The notes: generated by a model not told the origin, from the sequence alone. A DNA stretch of 37,592 nt from DATCZS01 sp036525795 (GCA_036525795.1 DATCZS010000052.1:1-37592), one strand, 5' to 3'. Positions 1-10,242 are shown, counted from the stretch's first letter. Program-made: numbers and translations.

Positions 1-1672
1 TCGAAGTCTTGGGACTGCGTGCGCTTCGTGACTCCGTTCAGCGCCTCGGTCACCGGCACACCGAGCCGGGCTTCGGCGATGGCCCGGCCGAACTCGCGGG
101 CGGTCGGGTTGGGAGCTTCCTGCGCCACCGCCTCCACCGCCTGCAGCAGCGAGTAGCCGGCGCGGAGCGAGGTCGACAGCAGCGTCAACGTGTCGGGGAG
201 CTGGCTCTCGAAACGCTTCTTCTCGCGGCCGCCGATGAAGTTGATGACGGCAAAGACGAACACCACGGCGATCACGAACACGATCAGCCCCGGGATCGGG
301 TTCAGCGTGAACAGCGCCGTGAGCAGGCCCGCCACCGCCGCCAGGCCGAACGCCGCCGCGATCGCCTCGCCTGCAGCCAGCGGGATGTTGCCCTGTTCCA
401 GTGTCGAGTTGATGGCCGCCAGGAAGCCGCGCTTTCGGGCCGCCTCCTCGGCCCGGGACGTGAGCCGGGAAATCAGAGGAAGGCGCTGCAGGAGCGGCTT
501 CTTCTCTTCCTCGACGCCTCCCCCGCGCCGCCCGTAGGCAGCCAGGCGGCGTGTGAACGAGTTCTCGTCGTCGCTTCGGCTCCCGCCCAGGAGGATGAAG
601 GCGAAGATCCCTGCCGCCAGTCCGATTCCAACTGCGGACAACAGACGCAGCATGCCGGCCTCCATCGGAAGCGGGCTCTCGATCTTCACAGGCTGAGGCG
701 GAGGGAAGGTGGTCGTGGTGGTGATCTGGCTCGCGGTGGTGGTGGTGACGAAGCCCGGTACACCCACCGAGGTGTCCGCTTCGAGCGGGCCGTATGTCAC
801 CCCGAAGGTCACATCCTGGGGGATCGCCACCGGGCTGTTGAACCGCACCACCAGCGTGTTGCCCAGCTCCCGCTGGATCTGGCCGTAGATGCCGGCCAGC
901 TGCTCCGGTTCGGGGGTGGAGAGGAACAGTCCGTTGGCCGAGGCCACGATGGACTGCAGGTCGGTCGGGTTGAACTCCCCCGACTCGAGCGCAACGCCGA
1001 ACACCCGGATGCCCTCGCCGGCGACCGCCGCGATGGCGTCGTCCACGGTGGCGGCTGACCCGTCGTCCTGACCGTCGGTGAGCACGATCATGTTCTGGCG
1101 GAGCTGATCCGACGCCCCCCGGTAGAGCTCTGCGGCCCGGACGATCGCGTCGAACATGGCCGTGTCACCCTCGGCTTCGATGGAGTCGATCCGTTCGAGG
1201 AGCGTCGAGGAGTTGTTGGTGAAGCTCGTCAGGACGTTCACCTCCGAGGCGAACGTGACCAGGGCGATGAAGTCCTCTGGCCGCTTCTGGGCGACGAAGC
1301 TGCGAGCTGCCGTCTTGGCCGCCTCGATGGCGTCGTTCTCGGCCATCGAGCCGGACGTGTCGATCACCAGCACCACGCCCTGGGTCACCGATTCGTTGCG
1401 CAGCAGCTCGATCTCGGCGTCCTGGATCCGCAGCCCGTCCTGTGTCAGCAGGAGCTGGCCTGGATCCAGTGGCTCGGTCAGGTTGCGAAACTCGACGATC
1501 ATCGTGACCCTGCCCGCCTCGTCGTAGCGGTTCAGGTTGACGTTGATGATCTCGACCTCTGCCTCAGGGGCGGGAGGGGGAGCCGGAGGCTCCTCCTCGG
1601 TCTGGGCGAACGCGATCCCCGGTGCAGCGAGTGCCGCCGCCAGAATCCCCCCGAGTAGCGGTCGAGCGAGCC

Positions 1673-1676
<4 letters not shown>
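1..1676 (-). CDS. VWA domain fused to TadB-like type II secretion F protein (3' end outside window)
   Basis: Start ATG at 1676-1674 overlaps the cpaF stop codon (ATGA), and 558 codons are present before the left edge. Residues 1-25 are a signal peptide with a likely AFA-Q cleavage. A von Willebrand A domain follows, with a MIDAS motif D106-T-S108-G-S110. After a Thr-rich linker there are transmembrane segments and a cytoplasmic region with the start of a T2SSF/TadB domain (ending TEALNGVTKRTQ). TadB is the inner-membrane platform of Tad/Flp pili; the VWA half would face outward and could bind metal-dependent ligands or pilus parts. The fusion of a secreted VWA module to TadB is the unusual point. 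The operon position after cpaB-cpaE-cpaF supports a Tad role. The missing C-terminus is inferred to complete the T2SSF fold. Confidence 0.85.
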
Positions 1677-3058
<1,382 letters not shown>

Positions 3059-3108
3059 GTTCTCGACCCCTTAGTTGTTCCAGGATGGTCCGCGGGATGA
3101 CCCTTCGG

Positions 3109-4284
3109 TCAATTTCGGCGGAACAACCCCCCACCTGTAGAAGCTTGTGGATGAGCGCCGGTGACCAGCTCGAACACCTCTTCGAACCCCTTGGCCACCT
3201 TCGACTTCGGTGCGGATTCGACGACCGGGCGGCCTTCGTTGACGGATGCCGCCACGATACCCTCCGACGGAATGCGCGCTTCGATCTGAGACTTGAGCGC
3301 GCCCTCGATCTCCTTGTCGTCGAGACGCGCCTTGGCGTTCGACCGGTTCAGCACCAGTTTGACCTTGGTGGTCGGGAACTTGAGGAGCCGCAGCGTCTCC
3401 AGCGCCAGCTTGGCGTTCTTGACCGACGGAAGGTCCATGTCGACCACCATCAGCACCTGATCCGACCGCTCGAGAAGCGACAGCAGCAACTCGTCGAGCA
3501 GCGAGGCCGAGTCGATCACCACGTAGTCGAACATGCTCTTCAACAGCTCGAGGATCTGCAGCAGACCGGCGGTGGTGATGTCGTCGGCGAAGGCCGGCTC
3601 CAGGGGGGCGGCAAGCACCTTGAGTCCAGATGGGTGCTCGGTGAGGATCGACGCCAGGAGCTGTTCGTCGAGCCGGTGCAGCTCGGCGGAGGCGTTCACC
3701 ACCGTGAACTTGGGCTCCAGCTGGAGAACCAGACAGACATCCCCGAACTGCAGGTCGGCGTCGACCAGGCAGACGTTCAGGTTCGGTTCGCGCGCCAGCA
3801 ACACCGCCAGGTTGGTGGCGGTCACGGTCTTTCCGCTGCCGCCCTTGGCCGACATCACCGTGACGACCTGGCCCTTCCCGGCTGCCTCCGCTTTCTGCGG
3901 TCCGCCGGAGTGGAGCTTGAGGACGTCGCTCGAGAACTGACTGATGACCTGGGCGATCTTGTCCTCTGTGAGCGGAGCCTCGATCACGTCGACCACGCCC
4001 ACCCGCATCGCCGACCGCAGAAGGCCGGCGGTGACCGACTCGGCGACCATCAGCGTCAGCAGCGTCGGATCCTGCAGCCGGAGCTGGCGCACGGAGTCGA
4101 GCGCATCCTCCCGGGCGTAGCTCGGCCCGAGGATCACCATCCGGAGGTTGCCCCCCTCGATCGCCTGCAGGGCGTCGCCGATCGACAGGGCCGTCGGCAG
4201 CCCCCCATCGAAGAGGCGCTTCGCCTCTGCGATGAAGTCGTCATCTTCGTCGATGACGAGCAGGTTGTTCTCAGTCAGTGACAC
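3109..4284 (-). CDS. cpaE: CpaE/TadZ-like pilus localisation ATPase with pseudo-receiver domain
   Basis: 391 residues from a GTG start at 4284. I chose this start because a GAGAGG ribosome site lies 6 bases upstream and the cpaB stop is only 10 bases away; the frame stays open further upstream, but inside cpaB. The N-terminal 1-115 looks like a response-receiver fold, but the phospho-acceptor Asp is missing (VILGPSY where LLDLNLP would be expected), as in CpaE/TadZ. A deviant Walker A KGGSGKT at 147-153 and VDADLQFGD mark a ParA/MinD-type ATPase. Family members place the pilus machine at the cell pole. It lies between cpaB and cpaF in the Tad operon. Confidence 0.93.
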   Translation of the reverse strand: MSLTENNLLVIDEDDDFIAEAKRLFDGGLPTALSIGDALQAIEGGNLRMVILGPSYAREDALDSVRQLRLQDPTLLTLMVAESVTAGLLRSAMRVGVVDVIEAPLTEDKIAQVISQFSSDVLKLHSGGPQKAEAAGKGQVVTVMSAKGGSGKTVTATNLAVLLAREPNLNVCLVDADLQFGDVCLVLQLEPKFTVVNASAELHRLDEQLLASILTEHPSGLKVLAAPLEPAFADDITTAGLLQILELLKSMFDYVVIDSASLLDELLLSLLERSDQVLMVVDMDLPSVKNAKLALETLRLLKFPTTKVKLVLNRSNAKARLDDKEIEGALKSQIEARIPSEGIVAASVNEGRPVVESAPKSKVAKGFEEVFELVTGAHPQASTGGGLFRRN

Positions 4285-4294
4285 GGGTCGCCTC

Positions 4295-5218
4295 TCAACT
4301 GTCTCCGAAGATGTCCTCGACCAGGTCGCCCTCGAAGAGCTGTTCGATCGTGACACCGCGGGTGTCGACCTCGACGAAGTCCGGCGGCACCAGGGTGTAG
4401 TAGAGCGATCCGCTCCCCTGGGCGAACACCAGCTTCTCGGCCTCCTCCGGAGTGACCTCGAGGGTGAACACGGTCGACAGCGCCGGGCCCTCACCCTCCT
4501 GGACGGTTCCGGTGTCCTCACCGGTCTCCGGGGTTGCGCTGATCTCGCCGGTCAGATCCGAATCGGGCTCGGGGCGGATCGCCTGTCCGACCGCCATCAC
4601 GGGGAGCCCTTGCAGCACGTAGCGGGTGTACGTGACCGAGACCTGATCCTCCGGGGTCTCACCGGCGGTGCCGGTGTCGTCCACAGGGATGCCGAAGTCG
4701 GGTGATTCCTGGGCGAGGGCGGTCAGGCGGAACTCGATGTCGATGGTGATGATGATGTTGACGCGGTCGCCGGGGCGAACGAAGCCGTTGACGCCCTGCA
4801 CCGCACCGGGAGACACCGTGATCGCCTGCTTGCCCTCGGGGATCAGCTCAGCCAGCGGAGTGATCTCGATGGTGAGCTGCACCCACTGGTTGGCGGTGAG
4901 GATCTGATTGCCCGAGATCGGACCGGCGGCCACTCTCCCGCCGAGAATCGACTGCAGCTGATCCTGATTCTGGATCGCGCCCTGGGGGAGGTCTTCGAGC
5001 TGTTCGGTCGACTCCTCGAACAGGGTCCCGCGACCCTGCAGGATGAAGGTTCCCTCGGTACCTTCGGCGATCGGGTTGATCGCCCGAAAGACGACCACCT
5101 CTTCCTGGTCGGCGATCACGTCTTCTTCGATGCCGCTCAGGTACTGGAAGATAGAAAAGGCGGCCACACCGGCGAGAACCAGTGCGATCACCAGTACCAA
5201 CGCTCTCCTACCCATCAA
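4295..5218 (-). CDS. cpaB: Flp pilus assembly protein CpaB (RcpC), SAF domain
   Basis: 307 residues. An N-terminal membrane anchor (about 5-27) is followed by a periplasmic/extracellular part with an SAF/RcpC region (IAEGTEGTFILQGR; LGGRVAAGPISGNQIL; GKQAITVSPGAVQGVNGFVRPGDRVNIIIT). The last motif, VxPGDRVxI, is the RcpC/CpaB signature. The protein is thought to guide or gate Flp pilus secretion. It is the first visible gene of the Tad operon. AGGAG lies 5 bases before the ATG at 5218. The 232 bases upstream hold no gene I can support; a TAGCAT hexamer (minus strand, 5335-5340) is a possible -10 without a clear -35. The middle is rich in Asp, Glu and Thr, which is common in secreted domains. 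Confidence 0.92.
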   Translation of the reverse strand: MMGRRALVLVIALVLAGVAAFSIFQYLSGIEEDVIADQEEVVVFRAINPIAEGTEGTFILQGRGTLFEESTEQLEDLPQGAIQNQDQLQSILGGRVAAGPISGNQILTANQWVQLTIEITPLAELIPEGKQAITVSPGAVQGVNGFVRPGDRVNIIITIDIEFRLTALAQESPDFGIPVDDTGTAGETPEDQVSVTYTRYVLQGLPVMAVGQAIRPEPDSDLTGEISATPETGEDTGTVQEGEGPALSTVFTLEVTPEEAEKLVFAQGSGSLYYTLVPPDFVEVDTRGVTIEQLFEGDLVEDIFGDS

Positions 5219-5450
5219 TGCTCCTCGGTTGTGTCCCCACCGGGCGGCGATTCCGTCGACCTCCGATGCTTCGGATGGTCATTCCGCCCCCACTCGCGAT
5301 TGGGCTTGTCTGTGTGTCTTCTCGGACCGTCACGATGCTAGGCGCCCGCGAACGGATATCCGGGTGTTGTCGTCCTCGATCCCGACACACTTGAGGATCT
5401 TCTCGCGCAACTCAGCGTTGCATCCCCCCGGCCGGCGGTCAAGGATCGGC

Positions 5451-6989
5451 TCAACGCCGGCCGATCCCCCGCTCCTTGAGCTCCTGGAGGATGGCCTCGA
5501 GCGAGGCGTCGACCGCCACCGGTGGGCGCTCCTCCTCCTCGGGACCGAACTCGCGCTCGAATTCGCGGCGGGCCGGTGGCCGGCGCCGCGGGGCGTTCAT
5601 CGCCTCCTCGCGCTCCTTCCAGTCGGGCGCAGCCTGCTTGATCGACAGGCTCACCCGGCGGCGCTCGTCGTCGAGCTCGGTGATCTTGGCCTGAACGGTC
5701 TGGCCGATCGACAGTTCGAGCTCGGGCGATTCCACCCGGTGCACCGCGATCTCAGACACGTGGACCAGACCCTCCACACCCTCGGCGATGGAGATGAACG
5801 CGCCGAAGGGAACCGTCTTGATGACCTTGCCCTCGACGACCTTGCCCACCTCGTGGTCGCGGGCGAACACCACCCACGGATCCTCCAGGGTCTGGCGGAT
5901 CGAAAGCGAGATGCGCTCGCGGTCGCGGTCGACTTCGAGCACCTTGACGCCCACCTTGTCGCCGACCTTGACCACCTCGGAGGGATGGTTCACATGCTGC
6001 CAGGACAGTTCCGAGACGTGGACCAGGCCGTCCATGCCGCCCAGGTCGACGAACGCGCCGAAGTTGACGACCGAGGACACGACACCTTCACGAACCTCGC
6101 CCTCGGCGAGGCCGTCGAGGAAGGCGGTGCGCTGCTCGGCCTGCTCCTCTTCCAGGTAGGCCCGGCGGGACAGCACCACGTTGTTGCGGTTGCGGTCGAG
6201 CTCGATGACTTTGGCCTCGATGTCCTGGCCGATGAACGGCTCGAGGTCGCGGACCCTGCGCAGGTCGACCAGCGACGCGGGCAGGAACCCGCGCAGGCCG
6301 ATGTCCACGATCAGGCCGCCTTTGACGACTTCGATCACGGTGCCCGTCACGGTCTCGCCACTCTCGGTGATCTGGCGGATTCGGCCCCACGCCCGCTCGT
6401 ATTGCGCGCGCTTCTTGGAGAGGATGAGCCGGCCTTCGTCGTCCTCCTTGTTGAGGACCAGGGCCTCGATCCGCTCGCCCACCTGCACCACCTGGCGCGG
6501 GTCGATGTTGTTGCGGATCGACAGTTCGGAGGTGGGGATCAACCCTTCGGACTTGTACCCGATGTCGACCATGGCGCCGTCTTGATCGACGCCGACCACC
6601 GTCCCCTCGACGATGTCGCCTTCCTTGAACTCCAGCACCGTGGCGGCGATCGCCGCCTCGAAGTCGTCGAGCATGGCGTCGGACAACTCGCTCAGGTCGG
6701 GAGCGACGATGGCCGCGGGACCGGGCGGCTCCGGTTCGTCGCTGGCCGTCACCGCGGCCTCGGCGACCTCGACCTCGGGGGTGGGCTCGGCCTCGGGAGC
6801 GGCGGGTGCTGCCGGCTCGTTCACGGCTTCCGCCGTCTCGGCGACCTCGACCTCGGGGGTCGGCTCGGCCTCGGGGGCGGCGGGTGCTGTCGGCTCGTTC
6901 ACGGCTTCCGCCGTCTCGGCGACCTCGACCTCAGGGGTCGGCTCGTGCTGTGTCTCCTCCGACACAGGCGCGTTCTCGTTCTCAGACAT
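5451..6989 (-). CDS. rpsA: 30S ribosomal protein S1
   Basis: 512 residues from ATG at 6989, with GGAGGT 13 bases upstream (a long spacing). Four S1 RNA-binding repeats lie at about 121-193, 212-276, 297-366 and 383-452, the usual actinobacterial number. The third and fourth carry the classic NFGAFVDLGG-DGLVHVSE and PFGAFISIAEGVEGLVHVSE motifs. The protein binds mRNA on the small ribosomal subunit. The first 100 residues are an acidic Pro/Glu/Ala tail made largely of a 26-residue tandem repeat (listed separately). The C-terminus is basic then acidic (RRRPPARREFEREFGPEEEE). A good promoter lies at 7057-7085. Extending the start upstream to 7085 would give a non-S1-like leader and lose the ribosome site. 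Confidence 0.95.
   Translation of the reverse strand: MSENENAPVSEETQHEPTPEVEVAETAEAVNEPTAPAAPEAEPTPEVEVAETAEAVNEPAAPAAPEAEPTPEVEVAEAAVTASDEPEPPGPAAIVAPDLSELSDAMLDDFEAAIAATVLEFKEGDIVEGTVVGVDQDGAMVDIGYKSEGLIPTSELSIRNNIDPRQVVQVGERIEALVLNKEDDEGRLILSKKRAQYERAWGRIRQITESGETVTGTVIEVVKGGLIVDIGLRGFLPASLVDLRRVRDLEPFIGQDIEAKVIELDRNRNNVVLSRRAYLEEEQAEQRTAFLDGLAEGEVREGVVSSVVNFGAFVDLGGMDGLVHVSELSWQHVNHPSEVVKVGDKVGVKVLEVDRDRERISLSIRQTLEDPWVVFARDHEVGKVVEGKVIKTVPFGAFISIAEGVEGLVHVSEIAVHRVESPELELSIGQTVQAKITELDDERRRVSLSIKQAAPDWKEREEAMNAPRRRPPARREFEREFGPEEEERPPVAVDASLEAILQELKERGIGRR
6763..6945 (-). repeat. 78-bp in-frame tandem repeat in rpsA
   Basis: Two full 78-base copies (6763-6840, 6841-6918) and 27 bases of a third (6919-6945) encode a repeated PTPEVEVAETAEAVNEP-type segment of 26 residues. 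The copies are nearly identical at the DNA level, which points to recent duplication. The unit is a multiple of three, so copy changes keep the frame. Confidence 0.9.
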
Positions 6990-7056
6990 GGGTGGGTTTC
7001 GTACCTCCGAAGGATTCTCCCGTCCGCGCGAACAGGTCGACAGACGGGGTGGCAGA

Positions 7057-7085
7057 ACCGTACCACGCCGGTCGCGCCGGTCCAA
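7057..7085 (-). promoter_or_regulatory. Probable rpsA promoter
   Basis: On the minus strand, TTGGAC (7085-7080), a 17-base spacer and TACGGT (7062-7057) form a good housekeeping-sigma promoter. Transcription would begin near 7050, giving a leader of about 60 bases that includes the GGAGGT ribosome site. Confidence 0.6.
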
Positions 7086-7106
7086 GCGACGACGGCGGCT
7101 CAGCCT

Positions 7107-7127
7107 TCAGCGATCAGCGATCAGCGA
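7107..7127. repeat. GATC-core heptad array (3 units) upstream of rpsA promoter
   Basis: Three perfect copies of TCAGCGA (7107-7127), giving GATC at 7-base steps. It lies 22 bases upstream of the rpsA -35 box and just before an ACGT-core array. Confidence 0.85.
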
Positions 7128-7136
7128 TCCACCCCG

Positions 7137-7171
7137 ACGTGAGACGTGTGACGTGAGACGTGTGACGTGCG
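7137..7171. repeat. ACGT-core heptad array (5 units) after polA
   Basis: Five units, ACGTGAG, ACGTGTG, ACGTGAG, ACGTGTG and ACGTGCG, in exact 7-base phase. The array begins 4 bases after the polA stop codon (7177-7175 on the minus strand). On the polA sense strand the units read CTCACGT. Confidence 0.9.
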
Positions 7172-7174
7172 ACG

Positions 7175-9799
7175 CTATCCCTTCACCTCCGCCAGGTTGG
7201 GGCCGGTGGAGATGTCCACCACCAGCGGGACCGCCAGCTCGGTGACCCCCTCCATCACCCTCTTGATGAGGGCGACCGCCTCCTCGATCTCGGCGTCGGG
7301 GGCCTCGAGGATCAGCTCGTCGTGGATCTGCAACAGCATGCGAGTCGCCATTCCTCGCTCTGCGAGCTCGCGATCGAGGTCGATCATCGCCAGCTTGATG
7401 ATGTCTGCCGCGGTTCCCTGGACCGGAGCGTTCAGCGCCATCCGCTCCCCCATCTGGCGGATGCGGAAGTTGTCGCTCTTCAACTCCGGCAGGTGTCTGC
7501 GCCGGCCGAACATCGTTGCGGTGTACCCGGTGCGCCTCGCCTCGGTGACGATGCCGTCCATGAACTCCTTCACCTGCGGAAACTGGGCGAAGTAGGCGTC
7601 CATGTGTTCCCTCGCCTCGTCCCGGGAGATGTCGAGCCGGCTGGCGAGTCCAAACGCCTCCATCCCGTAGAGCAGGCCGAAGTTGATCATCTTCGACCGC
7701 CGGCGCATCTCGGACGACACCAGGTCGGGCGACACGCCGAACACCCGCGACGCGGTGGCGCGGTGGATGTCTGCCCCGCCGACGAACGCCTCGACCAGCC
7801 CGGGGTCGCGCGACATGTGGGCCAGCACCCGCAGCTCGATCTGGGAGTAGTCGGCCACGACGAACGTCGACCCTTCCTCGGCCACGAACGCCCTCCTGAT
7901 CGTCATCCCCAGTTCCGACCTGACCGGGATGTTCTGCAGGTTGGGTTCTTCGGAGGACAGCCGCCCGGTGGTGGCCGCCATCTGGTTGAACGTGGTGTGG
8001 ATGCGGCCGTCAGACCGGATGAGCGGCAGGTACCCGTCGACGTAGGTGGAGCGGAGCTTCTCCAGCTCGCGGTATCGCAGCAGGTGTTCGACGATCGGGT
8101 GGGCGTCGCGCAGCTTCTCGAGTACCGAGGCGTCGGTCGACGGTTTGCCCGTGGACGTCTTCTTGGCTGCAGCCAGCCCGAGCCGGTCGAACAGCACGAC
8201 CCGCAGCTGGTCGGCGGAGTTGACGTTGAACGGCTCTCCGGCCTCGCGGTGGATGGCTGCCTCCAGTTCGAGCAACTGGCGCCGGAGGTCCTCACCGAGC
8301 ACCTCCAGGTATTCGCGATCGATCGCGATTCCGGCTCGCTCCATGCGCGCCAGCACCTCGATCAGGGGGACTTCCGCCGTGCGGTAGAGATCCCATTCCT
8401 CGCGCTCCACCAGCAGTTCTTCCAGCCGCCCGGAGAGGAGTCGCAGGGCGACTGCATGCCGGGCGGCGTCGTCGAGATCGGGGCCCTCTGAGAAATCGAG
8501 CATGCCCTGTCCGGATGTGCCGGCCCCCTCCCGGTCGGGCGAGACCAGCTCGAGCCCCAGGTGACGCTGGCAGAGATCGTCCAGCGCGTAGGTCCGGGAG
8601 GCAGGGTCGAGCACATAGCCCGCCAGCGCCGTGTCGATCTCGATGCCCGCGAGCTCCACGCCGTGGTCGGCCAGCGCATGGACGATCGGCTTGCCCTGGT
8701 GCACCCACTTCGGAACGGTCGCATCCGCGAGCGGGCCGGCCAGCAGGTCCAGGCGGTCGACCGGCACGAGCACCGCAGACTCGGGGCCGTCGGCGATCGC
8801 CAACCCCTGGAATCCGCCCTCCTCCACCCACCAGAACACGAGAGGAGCCATGCCCGCCAGCTTCTCCAGGTCGCTCGACGTCGCCATCCGGCCTTCGGCG
8901 TCGAGCGCCTCCACCATCTGGGCGGCAGCTTCGGGCTGCACTCCCAACAGGTCGTCCCACATCGAGTGGAATTCGAGACTGTCGAACAGCGCCTTTGCCC
9001 GTCCCCGGTCCCACTCCGCCCGGCGCAGGTCCTCGGGCTCCCTCTCCAGATCGAGGTCGCGCACCAGCGCCATCAGGCGCCGGTTGAGGAACACCTGTTC
9101 ACGGGAGGCGGCCAGGTTCTCGGCGAGCTTGGGCGTCTGCTCGTCGAGGTGTTCGTAGATTCCCTCCAGGGTCCCGTACGAGTTGATGAGCTTTGCCGCC
9201 GTCTTCTCCCCCACACCCGGGACCCCGGGGAGGTTGTCGGAGGTGTCGCCGCGAAGGGCGGAGTATTCGACGTACTGATCCGGCCGGATTCCGTAGCGTT
9301 CCTCGACGTAGGCGCTGTCGGCCAGCACGACGTCGGTGATCCCCCGACGGGTGTAGACGACCCGGAGGCCGCCGTCGATGAGCTGGAACGCATCGCGGTC
9401 CCCCGTGACGGCCAGCACCCGCCAACCCTCGTCGATCGCCCGACTCGCCATCGAGGCGATCACGTCGTCCGCCTCGTATCCCTCGCGTTGGATCTGGGCG
9501 ATCCCCAGCGACTCGAGGACCTCGCGTATCAGGGGGACCTGCGACTTGAAGGCATCCGGCGTGGCCGCCCGCTGCGCCTTGTACTCGGGGTACTCGTGGC
9601 TGCGAAACGTCTCGCGGGACACGTCCCAGGCCACCGCCAGCGCATCGGGGTGGTGGTCCCCCAACAGCTTGATCAGCATCCGGGTGAACCCGTACACGGC
9701 GTTGGTCACCTGTCCGGAGGTGGTCGCCAGATCCTCCGGCAGGGCGAAGAACGCCCGGTAGGCGATGGAATGGCCGTCGATGAGCGCCAGGGTGGGCAT
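7175..9799 (-). CDS. polA: DNA polymerase I
   Basis: 874 residues. The 5'-nuclease domain (1-290) has acidic sites D8, D111, D112, D134, D136, D185 and D188, with the helix-hairpin-helix NLPGVPGVGEKTA. The 3'-exonuclease-like domain (about 310-460) lacks the metal-binding D-x-E of proofreading enzymes (VFWWVEEGG in its place), so proofreading is probably absent, as in other actinobacterial PolA. The polymerase domain has motif A ADYSQIELR (D650), motif B R701-S-K703-MINF707-G and motif C QIHDE (826-828). Phe707 matches Phe762 of the E. coli enzyme. It acts in Okazaki-fragment processing and repair. There is no Shine-Dalgarno; TACTGT ends 8 bases before the ATG, so the mRNA is probably leaderless. 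Confidence 0.97.
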   Translation of the reverse strand: MPTLALIDGHSIAYRAFFALPEDLATTSGQVTNAVYGFTRMLIKLLGDHHPDALAVAWDVSRETFRSHEYPEYKAQRAATPDAFKSQVPLIREVLESLGIAQIQREGYEADDVIASMASRAIDEGWRVLAVTGDRDAFQLIDGGLRVVYTRRGITDVVLADSAYVEERYGIRPDQYVEYSALRGDTSDNLPGVPGVGEKTAAKLINSYGTLEGIYEHLDEQTPKLAENLAASREQVFLNRRLMALVRDLDLEREPEDLRRAEWDRGRAKALFDSLEFHSMWDDLLGVQPEAAAQMVEALDAEGRMATSSDLEKLAGMAPLVFWWVEEGGFQGLAIADGPESAVLVPVDRLDLLAGPLADATVPKWVHQGKPIVHALADHGVELAGIEIDTALAGYVLDPASRTYALDDLCQRHLGLELVSPDREGAGTSGQGMLDFSEGPDLDDAARHAVALRLLSGRLEELLVEREEWDLYRTAEVPLIEVLARMERAGIAIDREYLEVLGEDLRRQLLELEAAIHREAGEPFNVNSADQLRVVLFDRLGLAAAKKTSTGKPSTDASVLEKLRDAHPIVEHLLRYRELEKLRSTYVDGYLPLIRSDGRIHTTFNQMAATTGRLSSEEPNLQNIPVRSELGMTIRRAFVAEEGSTFVVADYSQIELRVLAHMSRDPGLVEAFVGGADIHRATASRVFGVSPDLVSSEMRRRSKMINFGLLYGMEAFGLASRLDISRDEAREHMDAYFAQFPQVKEFMDGIVTEARRTGYTATMFGRRRHLPELKSDNFRIRQMGERMALNAPVQGTAADIIKLAMIDLDRELAERGMATRMLLQIHDELILEAPDAEIEEAVALIKRVMEGVTELAVPLVVDISTGPNLAEVKG

Positions 9800-9807
9800 G
9801 TGAAGCG

Positions 9808-9836
9808 ACAGTAGTGGTCGCCGCGATCGGCGGTCA
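9808..9836 (-). promoter_or_regulatory. Probable leaderless polA promoter
   Basis: Minus strand: -10 TACTGT (9813-9808), 8 bases before the ATG, and -35 TGACCG (9836-9831) at 17-base spacing. The -35 box falls inside the GATC-core heptad array. Confidence 0.5.
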
Positions 9837-9858
9837 GCGATCAGCGGTCATCGACCGG
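9824..9858. repeat. GATC-core heptad array (5 units) upstream of polA
   Basis: Five units in phase: CGATCGG, CGGTCAG, CGATCAG, CGGTCAT, CGACCGG. They are more degenerate than the array near rpsA. The array overlaps the predicted polA -35 box. Confidence 0.8.
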
Positions 9859-9891
9859 TTGCCAGCGACCGGCAGTGAGCACCGGGGTTCG

Positions 9892-9923
9892 ATGGCGCGC
9901 CCGGCCGGAGCCGGGCGCGCCAT
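9892..9923. other. Perfect 14-bp stem hairpin, C(UCCG)G tetraloop on the minus strand
   Basis: Arms ATGGCGCGCCCGGC (9892-9905) and GCCGGGCGCGCCAT (9910-9923) pair without mismatch around four bases. Read on the minus strand, the strand of both tRNA-Leu and polA, the loop is UCCG closed by C-G, an unusually stable UNCG-type tetraloop. No T-run follows on the minus strand, so it is not a classical intrinsic terminator. It could stop or process the tRNA-Leu transcript or act in a polA leader. Confidence 0.75.
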
Positions 9924-9925
9924 TG

Positions 9926-10021
9926 GCAACGGCCACCGGTGTTTTGTGACAGACATCCTCAGCCAGGGAGTGGGGGGAGTGGGGGATGCGGCAAAGGATG
10001 AACTGTCCCGGTGGCCGTTGC
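9926..10021. other. Long imperfect hairpin with G/C-run loop
   Basis: A 14-bp perfect stem (9926-9939 with 10008-10021) is followed inward by an 8-base bulge, a 5-bp stem (9948-9952 with 10003-10007), a small internal loop, another 5-bp stem (9954-9958 with 9996-10000) and a 37-base loop. On the plus strand the loop holds G runs of 3, 6 and 5; on the minus strand these are C runs. Together with the neighbouring hairpin it fills most of the 302 bases between polA and tRNA-Leu. No protein-coding gene is supported here. Confidence 0.6.
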
Positions 10022-10101
10022 GATCCCGACCCTACTCACCGAATAGGGCGGTGTTGTGGATTGTCTGCACCAACGCGACCACACCGCGGACAGGATGTCG
10101 G

Positions 10102-10184
10102 TGCCGGAGGCGGGACTCGAACCCGCACGCCCTAGGGACAATGGATTTTGAGTCCATCGCGTCTGCCAATTCCGCCACTCCGGC
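10102..10184 (-). tRNA. tRNA-Leu (anticodon CAA)
   Basis: 83 bases without CCA. The acceptor stem is GCCGGAG/CTCCGGC and the discriminator base is A. The anticodon stem ATGGA/TCCAT closes the loop CTCAAAA, giving anticodon CAA. A long variable arm (class II, as for Leu) and a T arm GCGGG-TTCGAGT-CCCGC are present. The genome encodes ACC followed by G at the 3' end, so the final A of CCA must be added after transcription. Confidence 0.97.
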
Positions 10185-10193
10185 GCACCCACG

Positions 10194-10199
10194 AGTGTA
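10194..10199 (-). promoter_or_regulatory. -10 box for tRNA-Leu
   Basis: TACACT on the minus strand, 9 bases before the mature tRNA 5' end. No clear -35 is seen. The 58-base gap is shared with the divergent plus-strand gene. Confidence 0.45.
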
Positions 10200-10230
10200 G
10201 ATCGCACCACTCGCCGCCCGGTCCAGCCGA

Positions 10231-10242
10231 TACCATGTCGCC
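10231..10242 (+). promoter_or_regulatory. Leaderless promoter of the small gene at 10243
   Basis: TACCAT (10231-10236), then 6 bases, then the ATG; there is no Shine-Dalgarno. Confidence 0.45.

Noticed and set aside
5208..5390. 60-residue minus-strand frame in the cpaB/rpsA gap
   Set aside because: It overlaps the cpaB start, has no ribosome site and no sensible composition.
5443..5467. 8-bp inverted repeat (GGATCGGC/GCCGATCC) across the rpsA stop codon
   Set aside because: It overlaps coding sequence and is not followed by a T-run; kept only as a possible weak terminator.
9959..9995. G-quadruplex in the loop of the long hairpin
   Set aside because: G runs of 3, 6 and 5 give only three clean tracts of three or more; a two-layer form is possible but weak evidence.
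9814..10200. Plus-strand frame of 128 codons through the polA/tRNA gap
   Set aside because: It crosses the tRNA-Leu gene on the other strand and both inverted repeats; it is not coding-like.
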